A stretch of DNA of 37,024 nucleotides from Bremerella cremea (lineage in GTDB: Bacteria > Planctomycetota > Planctomycetia > Pirellulales > Pirellulaceae): the NCBI RefSeq assembly GCF_003335505.1, contig NZ_QPEX01000038.1, forward strand, positions 1 through 37,024, read 5' to 3'. Both the position numbers and the translations under genes were made by a program. The notes beneath the pieces were generated by a model, which worked only from the letters and a program-made list of their open reading frames with translations, had not been told where the DNA came from and made no database searches. Below are positions 15,741-25,400 of the stretch, piece after piece; the first letter of the stretch is position 1; each line of letters starts with the position of its first letter.

Positions 15741-16607
15741 TTACCAGCCTTCCTGCCACATCAGCCCGGTTACGTAAGGGGACGTTTGAATCGGTCGGTC
15801 TCGTTCGTGGAACTCGCCAACTTCCCAGACGAGCTTGTCTTCGTGCATCAAGCGTAACGCCCGATAGGTAAAGCGGACCGGCTGATACTGCCACACGATA
15901 CCATGCTCTCCCTTGGTCGCTTCGATACGAACAATCACTTCCGGATCGGTGCCGTCGGTCCAGACTAAAGCGAAGAGGGCTCCGTCCCGTTCTTGGGTGG
16001 AATTTTTATAGCGATAGATCGGCTGGGGCAGCATTCGTAAGTTGTTCTTTTGGTCACGATGATCCATTTCGGCACTGAATTGCCGGGCGAGGGAGCGCAT
16101 CTGTACCAAACGCCAAGCTTCGTTGCTGGCCACCGGGGTAGGTGTCGGAAAGCTCTTGAACGCTAACGCTTCGACATCGGGGGACCAGGTCTTACCGGGG
16201 ATACCGACAAACGCCATCGGCTCGATCGGCTCGGGCTTGAGCAGATGAAACTCGGTGAACTGGGTTTGGATGCTGTTAAACGGAAGCGAACCGAGTGTAC
16301 CGATAGCGGCCAAACGTTGGTCGGCGTCTTCCCAGACATACACCGATCCGAACACGTTTCCTTCAATCGAGAAACGCATCAGGGGCGGCATCAGAACCGT
16401 GTAGCTTGTGTCCGCCTCTTTCGGTTTGATCTTGAGCGTGGCGACGTTCTTGTCGAACTTATCGAACCAAGCCTTGGCCCGCTCGACTTCCGCATCGACC
16501 TTTGGCTGGGCCTCGTCATCGGCGAACGTGCGATTGCTTAGCAGGTACGACAAGCCACATGCCAACAGGCCGACCAATATCGATTTGTTTAATAGAAACC
16601 TAAGCAT
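15741..16607 (-). CDS. Secreted protein of an unrecognised family (paralogue A)
   Basis: 288 residues with a signal peptide (about 1-29, ending near TFA|DD). No database family is recognised, but it is clearly homologous to the protein encoded at 34377-35213. Both share R-x2-QMR-x-LAR-x-F (about residues 166-177), RMLPxPxxRY (191-200), DGALFAxV, then GTDPEV...IEA (219-230), WQY (239-241) and VWEV (260-263). The shared C-terminal domain of about 120 residues is the conserved part; the N-terminal halves are much more divergent, although both contain a (S)VY(I/V)W strand. It is the last gene of the BlaI/M56/C13-like operon, starting in a TGATG overlap with the preceding stop. That places it as a possible output or partner of the signalling peptidase. 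Confidence 0.75.
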   Translation of the reverse strand: MLRFLLNKSILVGLLACGLSYLLSNRTFADDEAQPKVDAEVERAKAWFDKFDKNVATLKIKPKEADTSYTVLMPPLMRFSIEGNVFGSVYVWEDADQRLAAIGTLGSLPFNSIQTQFTEFHLLKPEPIEPMAFVGIPGKTWSPDVEALAFKSFPTPTPVASNEAWRLVQMRSLARQFSAEMDHRDQKNNLRMLPQPIYRYKNSTQERDGALFALVWTDGTDPEVIVRIEATKGEHGIVWQYQPVRFTYRALRLMHEDKLVWEVGEFHERDRPIQTSPYVTGLMWQEGW

Positions 16608-17665
16608 CAGAGGGAACTCCTTAATCGAATTCTCTGGGCTCGGTAGCCATCCATGTTCGATTCGAGGCGGGTGGTTACCGTGGGGCGAACACCAAAGGGA
16701 TTCGTGGGCGTTGCTTCTTCTGGCTGCGGCTCTTCTTCGCTCGCAGGCTCATCTTCCGGGGCCTCTGGGTCGTCCTCGTTGCCTGCCTCCTCATCATCGG
16801 CGGGCGTTTCTTCTGCCGGTTCTGCGATCACCGGTAGATAGGGCAACTGCACTTCTTTGCCTCGCCCATCGCCGTTGTCTTCCAGCAGCGCATGTTCGGT
16901 TTGCAGACGATCGAGCGTTTTGAAGACCGCATCGACCTCAAGATTCACCCCCAAGTAAAGATCCAGCAGCGACAACGTGCCGTCCTGGTCGACATCTTCC
17001 AACGGGTAATGGTCCCCCGCGCCTGCCAAATGACTGGCCAAGGCGTACGGCATTTCGGTGCCGGTGTACTCAAGATCGGCTTGCGTGGCGGAAAGGATGA
17101 CGCGCGAATCGGCCGCCAATGGTTTCAGCCAAAAGCCGCTAACCGGCATCGTTAGCCAGAAGACTTGTTCTTGGCAGGTAATCGCTTCGGCCCATTGAGC
17201 GAACTCGCCTTGATGAAAATCTGGACCGGAGACATTGAACTTGCTTTCTAATCCATACAAATTGGCATGCCCCAGCAGAATGACCCAGCAACCATCTTCC
17301 TGGTTGGCCAACTGGCCTAGCTCGGCGAGCGTGGATGGCATCGTTTCTTTGGTGCAAATGCCCACGCTCGCTACGTCGTCGGCCAGTTCTTGGCGCATCG
17401 TCTCGTCGCCGGCCAGAACACGGATTTGCTCTGGCCGCGCCCCGAGTGTCGCTTCAGCGCCGGCAATCAATTGCCGGCACGCTTCGGTTAAGCGTGTGCG
17501 ATGAGCATCGTCGCCTGGCAAACCACAAGCAATCAAAACCCACCGCCGGGGAATTTCTGCGGCCGGTTTCTCAGCCGGTTCCTCCGCCGCAGCGGTCTGG
17601 CCAAGCGCGACCAGGCCCATGATGACGCAGGCCAAGAACAAAGCATTGGGGTACGTTCGCTTCAC
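16607..17665 (-). CDS. Secreted C13/caspase-like protein lacking the expected catalytic Cys
   Basis: 352 residues from a GTG at 17665 that overlaps the M56 stop (GTGA) and has AAGGGAAA upstream. An ATG at 17713 is in frame but lacks such support. A signal peptide covers about residues 1-27. The core resembles legumain/caspase-fold (C13-like) proteins common in planctomycetes: WVLIACGLPGDD near the start, His133 in ILLGHA, and KFN-x2-GPD at 142-149. Where these enzymes carry the nucleophilic Cys, this one reads LTMPVSG (about 171-177), so it is probably not an active protease. A DVDQDGTLSLLD segment (224-235) resembles an EF-hand calcium loop, and residues about 280-320 are a low-complexity Glu/Asp/Pro tail. 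As third gene of the operon it may bind a protein or peptide rather than cut it. Confidence 0.65.
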   Translation of the reverse strand: MKRTYPNALFLACVIMGLVALGQTAAAEEPAEKPAAEIPRRWVLIACGLPGDDAHRTRLTEACRQLIAGAEATLGARPEQIRVLAGDETMRQELADDVASVGICTKETMPSTLAELGQLANQEDGCWVILLGHANLYGLESKFNVSGPDFHQGEFAQWAEAITCQEQVFWLTMPVSGFWLKPLAADSRVILSATQADLEYTGTEMPYALASHLAGAGDHYPLEDVDQDGTLSLLDLYLGVNLEVDAVFKTLDRLQTEHALLEDNGDGRGKEVQLPYLPVIAEPAEETPADDEEAGNEDDPEAPEDEPASEEEPQPEEATPTNPFGVRPTVTTRLESNMDGYRAQRIRLRSSL

Positions 17666-19566
17666 GGGCTTTCCCTTTCGGCAACGGACTGGGGTAAGGG
17701 AGAATCTTGACATAGCACCAGCGCCGAGACCTCATGCTTGGGAAGTTGCCCCAGTGGGAGGCCCGTTTCTGGATCGAAGAGAACGCCTGACCAATGAACG
17801 GCCAGCCAGGCGTTGCGTGCCGTACCGGCCACGACCGCTGTTCCGCTGAAAACGTTCGTCTGGCGAATTGGCTTGAGGCTCTGGCTTTCGACGAAGTACA
17901 ACTGCTGCGGCTGGTCGAGGTCTTCCCACTGGCCGCATAAGATGGCTAACGTTTGCCCATCGGCAGAAAGGCGAATGGACTGGATCGGCAAAGACGCTTC
18001 GGACCAGGTTGCCAAGACCTGGCCAGATTGCAAGTCCCAGCGCATGACCGAGCCAGCTTCGTCGGCAGAGAGGATGCCGGCGTGCTCGTGATAGGCAACG
18101 CTGGTTACCGGGGCCGGGTGCTGCCCGATCAGCGAGACCGGCATGCGTGCCGCTAAATCCCACAGGCGAAGTTGGCCTTGTTGGTCGCCGATCACCACGC
18201 GTTTGGTGGCAGCAATTTCGGCCACAGCGGTAAGCTCTTCCGTTTGAAATCGTAAGGTCTTCCCGGTGGCGGTCACAAAGCGAATCCCATCGCTGGCCTC
18301 GGCCACCAGGCGGGCCCCGGGAAGCGAAAGTGAAACGTCTGCCCAACGTGATTTGGGCTTTTGATTCCAGAAACCTTGCGGCACCGGGGGCAGTTCCAGC
18401 GTTTCTTCCGTTTTCGGTTGGGCGGGCGAGGGGACCACTTGGCTCTGCAGGGTAAGCGCCCCACTTATGTTGTTGGTCGCGACTGCTTGCGGTGCTTCCG
18501 GCTGGGGGCGATAGAACTTTACAATCGGATGCAGCAAGCAGAACGCACCACACGCCAGCATAACCCCTCGCTGAAAGTGCCGGGCCTGATCGACCGAGGG
18601 GCCACCCTTCATGATCAGATGCAAACGTTCTTCCAGTGTATAGGTGGGCTGCATACCGCTGGCCAAGCGGACCATACCGACTTGATAATCGCTGATGAAG
18701 TCAACCACTTCGAGCAAGGCTTCGGCGTATTGTCGCGGAGAGGTTGCCAGCATCCGGACCGCCCAAGCATCGCAGCAAGCTTCTTCGTGGCGTTCCAATT
18801 GCCGCCGAGCCAGATAGACCAGCGGAAACCACCAATAGACCGCCGTGACCGACCATTCGAGCCAACGTCCCCAGTGATCGCGACGACGAAAGTGCGCCGC
18901 TTCGTGCGCGAGAAAGGCCTGACGTTGTTCGTCCTCGAATGCGTCCCAAAGCGAACCGGGACAGACGATGTAGGTGCGTCTTCCGAACCCCAGCAGCATG
19001 GGGGAAACACGCAGGGGAACCAGAATCACTTGCGGGGAACAGGCTGGCGAGGTCGAGTCGCCTGCCGAGTCCAACAAGTCACGCACGAAACGGGTGGCCT
19101 GAGGATCGACGGTTCCGTTTTGCCGTACCAGGCGATAGAAACGCAGCAGTTTGATCGCTCCACGAACCGCTATCCACAGAAAACCGCCCAGCCAAATGAA
19201 AAGCAGACCGTGCCACCAATCCAAGCGGCTCCATCCGTTTGCCCGAGGAGACCCAGCAGCGGTTGTGGCTGGGGTGTCCAGGGGGACGGAAGCATTCGAC
19301 TCGGCAGGGGGCACTTCAGTGAGGACGACGTTCTCGTTGTCGCGCGGGCTACTCGCTGCGGAAACCGTTTCAGCAAACCAACCTTGGTCGGGCAGAGGCA
19401 CGGGGACGGTAATGAGCGGAGGGGTGATCAGCTTCACGAACAGCAACAGCCACAAGCAATGCGCAAGCCAGGCCTGACGGCCGCTTCGGCCAACCAACCA
19501 CGCCACGCCGCCCAATAGGCAGGCCATGACCAAGTTGCTTGCGATTGCTGAGACCCAAAAATTCAT
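17662..19566 (-). CDS. BlaR1/MecR1-type M56 peptidase fused to a WD40-like tail
   Basis: 634 residues. The N-terminal half is a membrane metallopeptidase: hydrophobic helices at about 5-25, 33-55, 119-140 and 331-348, the zinc motif HEAAH at 221-225, and Glu261/262 in ERHEEACCD as third-ligand candidates. In BlaR1 and MecR1 this domain cleaves a partner after an extracellular signal. Here the usual penicillin-binding sensor domain is missing. Instead, after a linker (about 355-405), residues about 410-610 form WD40/beta-propeller-like repeats (QLRLWDL at 465-471, VMRWDLQSGQVLATW at 507-521). The repressor gene upstream overlaps its start (ATGA), and the C13-like gene overlaps its end (GTGA), so all are coupled. 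The signal sensed is unknown. Confidence 0.88.
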   Translation of the reverse strand: MNFWVSAIASNLVMACLLGGVAWLVGRSGRQAWLAHCLWLLLFVKLITPPLITVPVPLPDQGWFAETVSAASSPRDNENVVLTEVPPAESNASVPLDTPATTAAGSPRANGWSRLDWWHGLLFIWLGGFLWIAVRGAIKLLRFYRLVRQNGTVDPQATRFVRDLLDSAGDSTSPACSPQVILVPLRVSPMLLGFGRRTYIVCPGSLWDAFEDEQRQAFLAHEAAHFRRRDHWGRWLEWSVTAVYWWFPLVYLARRQLERHEEACCDAWAVRMLATSPRQYAEALLEVVDFISDYQVGMVRLASGMQPTYTLEERLHLIMKGGPSVDQARHFQRGVMLACGAFCLLHPIVKFYRPQPEAPQAVATNNISGALTLQSQVVPSPAQPKTEETLELPPVPQGFWNQKPKSRWADVSLSLPGARLVAEASDGIRFVTATGKTLRFQTEELTAVAEIAATKRVVIGDQQGQLRLWDLAARMPVSLIGQHPAPVTSVAYHEHAGILSADEAGSVMRWDLQSGQVLATWSEASLPIQSIRLSADGQTLAILCGQWEDLDQPQQLYFVESQSLKPIRQTNVFSGTAVVAGTARNAWLAVHWSGVLFDPETGLPLGQLPKHEVSALVLCQDSPLPQSVAERESP

Positions 19567-19946
19567 TCGCTGTCCAGATCGTCCAAAAGTTTACGAAGAT
19601 TCTTCCGCTGCTTGGCATTGAATCGGGCCGACTTGACCAAATGTGTCAGCAAGCTGTTGAGCGTACCGTCGCACAGTTCGTCGGCGGTGGCTTGCAACCG
19701 TTTGCTGATCAGGTCTTCGCGTTTGATGGCCGCTTTGAAGATGTGGGGCCATTCTTCGCGGTTCCGTTCGACACACTGCTTGGCTTCCAACCGCGCGATC
19801 AGTTTTTGCACGGTGGCGATGTCAGAAGGACTGGTCGAACCGTACAGCCAGCCAGAAAGCTCTTTGAGCGTGGCCGATTCGTGTTCCCACAGTTGTTCTA
19901 AAATCGCCAACTCCGCGGCGGTCACATCCTTCGAAGGCTTTAGCAT
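19563..19946 (-). CDS. BlaI/MecI/CopY-family transcriptional repressor
   Basis: 127 residues from the ATG at 19946, with AGAGGA 8 nt upstream. The 24 in-frame codons before it cover the likely promoter. The N-terminal winged helix begins LTAAELAILEQLW-like (VTAAELAILEQLW at 8-20). SDIATVQKLIARLEAKQCV (41-59) matches the recognition-helix and wing region of the BlaI family. The C-terminal part (about 80-127) is the helical dimerisation domain. In the family, cleavage or inactivation by the partner M56 peptidase relieves repression; the M56 gene starts inside its stop codon (ATGA at 19563-19566), so this pair very likely works that way. It probably autoregulates the four-gene operon. Confidence 0.9.
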   Translation of the reverse strand: MLKPSKDVTAAELAILEQLWEHESATLKELSGWLYGSTSPSDIATVQKLIARLEAKQCVERNREEWPHIFKAAIKREDLISKRLQATADELCDGTLNSLLTHLVKSARFNAKQRKNLRKLLDDLDSE

Positions 19947-20007
19947 CCGATAATCCTCTGGGTGGTCACCAAGCGTACGCCAGGCTCCCGTAAGTAATGT
20001 CGCAATC

Positions 20008-20027
20008 GATCGTCTCAAGGCACGATC
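20008..20027 (-). promoter_or_regulatory. Inverted repeat upstream of the BlaI-type gene
   Basis: GATCGT (20008-20013) and ACGATC (20022-20027) flank an 8-nt loop directly after the stop of the VWA gene. On the minus strand the loop region carries TTGAGA, which with TACTTA about 16 bp further makes a weak candidate promoter for the BlaI operon. The repeat may therefore be the operator, or simply a terminator for the upstream operon. Confidence 0.35.
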
Positions 20028-22481
20028 TTAGGCCAGGCCGGTGATGCGGCGCCAAAACCACTCCGTCGACAACAAGCCCACTATGCTTAACCATAACCAC
20101 CAATGGCTCCACGCGGGAGTGATATCCCTGCGGGGAAGCCCTTCAATTTGGGGTCGATCTTCCAGTAACTCGGCCAATTGGCTCGGTTGGGTAAGTACCT
20201 GACCACCAGAAACTGCTGCCAATCGCTTTAATAGGTCGTGATTGGGTAGCGGGTTTTGCTGCTCAAAAGGATCGCTGAGGATTTGAATCGCCAGCGAGCT
20301 GCTATCGACCTGAGTTCCATGCCCATAGGCCGATTCTGCTTCGTCTCCTTCATAAGCGGTTAATTCGATTCGCATGCCGCTATCGACGGTTCCGTTCATT
20401 TCGCTCAGCAGCAGATCAAGTCCATAGCCTTCCCCCTCTTTACCAACGGCCAGGGGCAGTTCTTCCCCCCACGCGATGTGCGAGCCGACTTCACCACTTT
20501 CGCGCACGACGTTATCGGGCCATAACACAGGCGAGTAAAGGGAGACATCTTCCAACGAATTCGGTTCGAGCATCGCCCACAAGCGATACTTGTTCGACAG
20601 GCGGGCCGCTTCGTCGTAGGCGGTTGCTAAAATCGAAATTGTCTCGCCGGGCCGATAGAACTGTTTGTCGGCATTGGCAACCAAACGACGACGTCCGGTC
20701 GACGATCCTTCCGCCGCCCAGTAAACCAGGTTTCGCCAAAACTTGGCGGCGACACGTTCTGGCTGCGGTCCCCAGCTGTCACCCAAATCAGTGAGGGCGG
20801 TGCCGCCGAGATTGGCGCTGGAAACAACGACACGTCCACGACCTGCCCGGTGGGCCATGATCACGGCGGTCCCCGATTCGGTTTCCTCGGCTAGTACCTC
20901 GGCGGTCGATTTCACTTGCCAACCCCCTCCTTTTATTTGCAAAGGAGGCAGCAAGCTCAAGATTTGATCGTTCAGCGATTTTTCGAGGCGTAATCGCCAG
21001 ATCGGATGGTTCTTTTCACTAGCAGCGACGCTGGCAGCACGCAGCCCGATTGGTCGTGCGTTTTCAACCCGTACCGGTAGTAGCGGCGTCAAAGGGGAAT
21101 TGAGCCACAGATCGGGATCAAGTGCCTCGCCACCGGTGACAATCAAACCACCTCCCCGTCCTTCAATCCACTGGGCGAGCCATTGGTTTTGATCTTCGCT
21201 TAGCATGTTCGGGCCGACGTTGCTGAAAATGATGCAGTCGTAGGCAAACAGTTCGGCCCGCGTTCGCGGAAAGAGGGCATCGCGTGGATTGTTTCCGATC
21301 GCCACCGTGCGCGGAATGCTGCCATTGCTCGATTCAAACACAACGCACTCGATGTCGTCATCTTCTTGCAAGGCGGCCCGCACGTTGAGCGAAGCGGCAG
21401 CATCGCTGGATTCCAACGCGAAGAAGCCACCAAAAACATTGTTCAAGTTGGTGGCTTGCTCGCCTTCCACGTACAACACGCGGATCTTGGTGCGATCGAT
21501 TTCGACGCGGGTTTCGACGCGGTTGTTTCGCTCGGTAAGTTCCCCTTCGACTGGTTCGATGACCACTTCTAAGTCCTCAGGGCGATCACTTACACGGAAG
21601 GTGACCGACGCGGCCTGGGCCCCGCCGCTGAGGGTAATCGGTACCGAAGCCAACGTCGTAGCAGGCGTTCCGCTGGTTTTATCGCGGCTAAGTACGCGAA
21701 TCATGGTGCGTTGTCCGGTGAAGCCGTAGCTGCGAAGGAAGACTTGCAACTGATTTTCGCTGTATTTACTGACACGCTTGGGAACGACCAACGAGACAAT
21801 CGCGATATCGCCAGCCCCGGAAGCATGTCCGACGGGGACGACATGAATGGGAACCTGGACCTCGCCACATATTTCCGCCAGCCGTTCTACCGCTTCCGAT
21901 CCCCGCACGCGGCCATCGGAACAAAGCACAATGCCCGCCGCCGAGCGCGTTTGAATCTGGGGGAGCAGTTGCCGCAATGCGTCCCCCAGGCGCGAGTCGG
22001 TTGCTTCTGGGAGGGCGATCGTCGCGGTGGGGTCATCAGCCAGCGAGATCGTCGCCTGATCGGTCAGCGGTTGCAGGCGATGGCCAAAACGGAACGCTTG
22101 CACGTTGGTGCTTTGAGCATTTCCGGCAGCCGTTTCCGCTGCTTCCAAAAACCGCAAGCTTTCCTGCCAACGGGTCTCCTCGCTGCCCAGTTGCATGCTT
22201 TGCGAGCCATCGAGCAGATAAAGCATCTTGGGGCGGCTGACTTCGCCCGGTTGTTCCTCGACGACCGTCGGCCCCAACAAAATAAGAAACATAATCGCCA
22301 AAGCGGCGCCGCGCAGGACGAAGATTCCCACTTGATGCGTCACGTGGGCTGGCCCCCACCAAAGCCGCAGCCCCAGTGACAGGACAACGCAGGCCAACAG
22401 CAAGGCCAACAAGCCGTAGCTGGAAAAAGCGGGCAGCCAGGAAAGGTAGGTATCGGCAAGCAGAGGGGATACTTGCATCAT
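20028..22481 (-). CDS. VWA / glutamine-amidotransferase-like membrane protein
   Basis: 817 residues. Two N-terminal membrane helices (about 20-42 and 50-72) are followed by a von Willebrand A domain with an intact MIDAS start, D91-G-S-Q-S. A central region contains a class I glutamine amidotransferase-like fold (the segment with IIFSNVGPNML and GGGLIVTGGEAL) without an obvious catalytic Cys. One C-terminal helix (WWLWLSIVGLLSTEWFW) returns to the membrane. The large domains should lie outside the cytoplasmic membrane. It is the last gene of the eight-gene operon; its ATG overlaps the DUF4175-like stop (ATGA) with AGGAG 7 nt upstream. Family members accompany MoxR/DUF58/BatA genes in many planctomycetes; function unknown. 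Confidence 0.85.
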   Translation of the reverse strand: MMQVSPLLADTYLSWLPAFSSYGLLALLLACVVLSLGLRLWWGPAHVTHQVGIFVLRGAALAIMFLILLGPTVVEEQPGEVSRPKMLYLLDGSQSMQLGSEETRWQESLRFLEAAETAAGNAQSTNVQAFRFGHRLQPLTDQATISLADDPTATIALPEATDSRLGDALRQLLPQIQTRSAAGIVLCSDGRVRGSEAVERLAEICGEVQVPIHVVPVGHASGAGDIAIVSLVVPKRVSKYSENQLQVFLRSYGFTGQRTMIRVLSRDKTSGTPATTLASVPITLSGGAQAASVTFRVSDRPEDLEVVIEPVEGELTERNNRVETRVEIDRTKIRVLYVEGEQATNLNNVFGGFFALESSDAAASLNVRAALQEDDDIECVVFESSNGSIPRTVAIGNNPRDALFPRTRAELFAYDCIIFSNVGPNMLSEDQNQWLAQWIEGRGGGLIVTGGEALDPDLWLNSPLTPLLPVRVENARPIGLRAASVAASEKNHPIWRLRLEKSLNDQILSLLPPLQIKGGGWQVKSTAEVLAEETESGTAVIMAHRAGRGRVVVSSANLGGTALTDLGDSWGPQPERVAAKFWRNLVYWAAEGSSTGRRRLVANADKQFYRPGETISILATAYDEAARLSNKYRLWAMLEPNSLEDVSLYSPVLWPDNVVRESGEVGSHIAWGEELPLAVGKEGEGYGLDLLLSEMNGTVDSGMRIELTAYEGDEAESAYGHGTQVDSSSLAIQILSDPFEQQNPLPNHDLLKRLAAVSGGQVLTQPSQLAELLEDRPQIEGLPRRDITPAWSHWWLWLSIVGLLSTEWFWRRITGLA

Positions 22482-25400
22482 GGTGTCTCTCCTGCTGGGC
22501 TGACCGAGGGGGTCTCGATGGTGGCTGCTTCTCCTGCTAAGACACGCAGATAGTGATCGACGGCTCGTTGGTACTGAGGTGGCACCGGTATATCGCGGTC
22601 TGGGGTGATATCTTGCAGAATCATTTCTTGAATCCGCGCTTGAATCTCACGCACGACCAGCAATACGCGTCCTTGGGAACTATGCAGGAGGGTGGGATCG
22701 AATTTATCGGAACGGGAATCGTCGTTCTCCGTCGCGGCATCGCCGACTTGATCGCCCGACTGAAGCATTTCGGCCAGTTGTTGCAGTCCTTCGTCGCGCA
22801 GTTGCCGTTCAAGCTCGGCCATTGCGGCTTTGACTTCAGGGGAGCGTTCTCCCGCTTCCCCTTTCTCCTTCTCCGCGTTCTCGCCTTGTTCCCCAGCTCC
22901 ACCTTGCATTTGCAGGGCCAAGGCCGAGGCTTGCTGTTCTAGCTGGCGTAGCCGAGCCAAACGAGGTTCGGACAGTTGACGAAAGAGCTGATCGAGCTGC
23001 ACGGCAATTTCGGCATACTGCATCGCGCGGGCGTAGGTTGGCTGGGCTTGCTCTTGCTTCTGACCAGGTGACTCTTGCGGCTCATCAGCGACTTCTTGAC
23101 TGGCAGCAAGCAGTTGCGAAAACTCATTCTCCTCGGCCAACCGCTGAAGCCGATCGTTCACTTCGCTGGTTTCGGCATCGCCAATTTCTGCTGGTGTGTT
23201 CAGCAGATCGTCGACCGTTTTGCTACGACGTTGTAACTGCTTGACCGTTTTTTGGGCGTGCTGCTGTGGAAGGCTGTTTTCCGCCGGCGAATCTGAGTCG
23301 TCAGCCGGGCTAGGACTGGCCGATTGCCGTTGTTTGGCCAATTCACTTTCCAAGTTGGCCAGCGAGGCAGTCAGATCGCGGAGTGAGGCGACGCGCTCGA
23401 TAGCTTCTTCCGCCGCAAGTCCTTGCAACTGCACGCCCAGTTCCAGCAGTTGGTCGCTCGCTTGCTCCGCTCCGGCTGGGTAGGTTTCTAACTCGCCGTC
23501 ACGAGCGAGACTGGCCAGCGAGTTCATCGCGTCTTGGGCTTCCCGCATGCGGCTGGCGAATAGCTTCGATCGATTCAACTGATCGGACACATCGTTTTCG
23601 ATCGTGCGAACCCGCTCTAGCAAATCGATTTGGTCGGCGTAAAGCTCATCCCCTTCTTCCTCGGGCGTATCAGGCCCGATTTTCTGCGCGCGGACTGCCA
23701 GCATGCGCTGCTGCCGGGCGATTTGCTGCAGCGAATCGGCCAACTGCTTGGGACTTTGGGGACGATTGAGGCGGAGCTTTTGCCGCATTTGCTGGTTGAA
23801 ACGTCGTAAAGCTTGTCTCTGGAATGGTAACTGCCCTTTGTTAATTGCCAACTCCACGGTTCGCCGTGCCTCGGCCAGCGATCGGAGGGCGTCTTCCTGT
23901 TGGACCAACGCCAGGTCGAAATTCGCAGCGGCTAACGAGTCGGAAGCTTGCAGCATGGTCGCCTCGGCCTGATTGAGGGCCTCGACGTCGTCGTTACCTT
24001 GCGAAATGAGGAACTCGGCGAGAAACCGCGCGACGCCAGCCAATTCACTTTGATTTTCGACCAGACGATCGATCGTGCGCAATTGCTGGGTCAGGTCTTC
24101 GCCGGTCGCCTTGGTCAGGCGGCGCGTGCGATTGATCATGAAACGCTGGCGGCGAATGATTTCATCGAGCTGCACCACCACGGAACCACCTCCGCCATTG
24201 TTGGGTGGCAATTCGATCTCCGAGAAAAATTGCCGGAGCGGGCGGATGTCGATGTAACGGACGTCACTTTCCACGCGGGACGGGTTGGGCTGGTGGTTGT
24301 CGATCGCGTAGGCGTAATAGGCAATATAATCTCGTTCGGTTAGAGCCAGCGATTCGAGCGGCAAGGTCTCTTCCAAACGCAAACGGGTCGTGGGTGGAGC
24401 GGCGTTTTCTTGTTCGCTTTCGGTCCAGTTGGCCAGTTCGTATTCTTCCTCGCCCCCCAACTGAAAGACAATGCCTGTTTCCTGCACGCCGAAGTCATCG
24501 GAGACAAGAAGCTGCAGTGGCACTTCGGTCAGCGTGCTGACGCGGAGCTCTTGCGTGGGACTACGCCAGGTAAGGCTTGGTGCTTGATCGGTTTGTACGC
24601 GCAAGCGACCAGAAACGGGTTTGAGTGGCGTTTGATCTTGCCCGTACCCAGTGAACTGCCACGAGAGTGATTTGAGGCAGGGCAACTCGAACGTCCATTG
24701 GCGGCGATCTTCTGACGGGGCATTTTCGAGCAGGGTGGAAGTATCTTGCCCCATGATGGTCAGCTCGGCCTGATGCAACGGGTGATTCGTTTCGATGGTG
24801 ACTTCAACGCGCGAGAGCGCCAGCGCGGTGACATCGGTGTCGGACACGAGGCGAGATTCAAGCCGAGTGTAAGCAGGCGGGGAAACGGTGGTCACTATCC
24901 GTCGAGCTTCGATGCGGGGGCGCACATCGATGCGAAACAGTTCGGTCTCGCCGGCACTGGTAACGAACTGATACTCCAGCGGCCGGGCCGCTTTACCCAG
25001 CTGCGCGGTGAAGAGGGCCGCGTTGCTTTCGCTAGGCAAGAGCTCGAGTTCGACCCAAGCAGGCTTTTCGGCGGCACTCGATATTTCTCCGGCTGCCTCG
25101 AAGGGCAGAGAGTGATAGCGGAGGGTCACATCGCGTTGGATTCGTCCATCCAGGGTCAGCGCCACCTCGACTGGCAACCCTTCCAGAATGCTGTGATTGC
25201 CGGGCTGAACGTGAAACGTGGTGTAGGGAAGATCGCGGCCGGTGGAACGAAGGAGGGCCGTTTGCCATTGGTCGCTAGTAAAAAACAGTACGGCCACCCC
25301 CACGCTGGCCAGCACCACTAGAAACACGCCGATAAGCAGTTTCCGCAGCGGAACAATCCGCTCCGGGGTAGTCGTTTCCCAGCGGCCGAGCGTTTGATGC

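Noticed and set aside
18361..19518. 385-residue open frame antisense to the M56 gene
   Set aside because: Opposite strand of a gene with an intact HEAAH motif and WD40-like repeats; no signal or domain in the antisense product.
21711..22379. 222-residue open frame antisense to the VWA gene
   Set aside because: Antisense shadow; no recognisable motif and lies entirely within a convincing gene.
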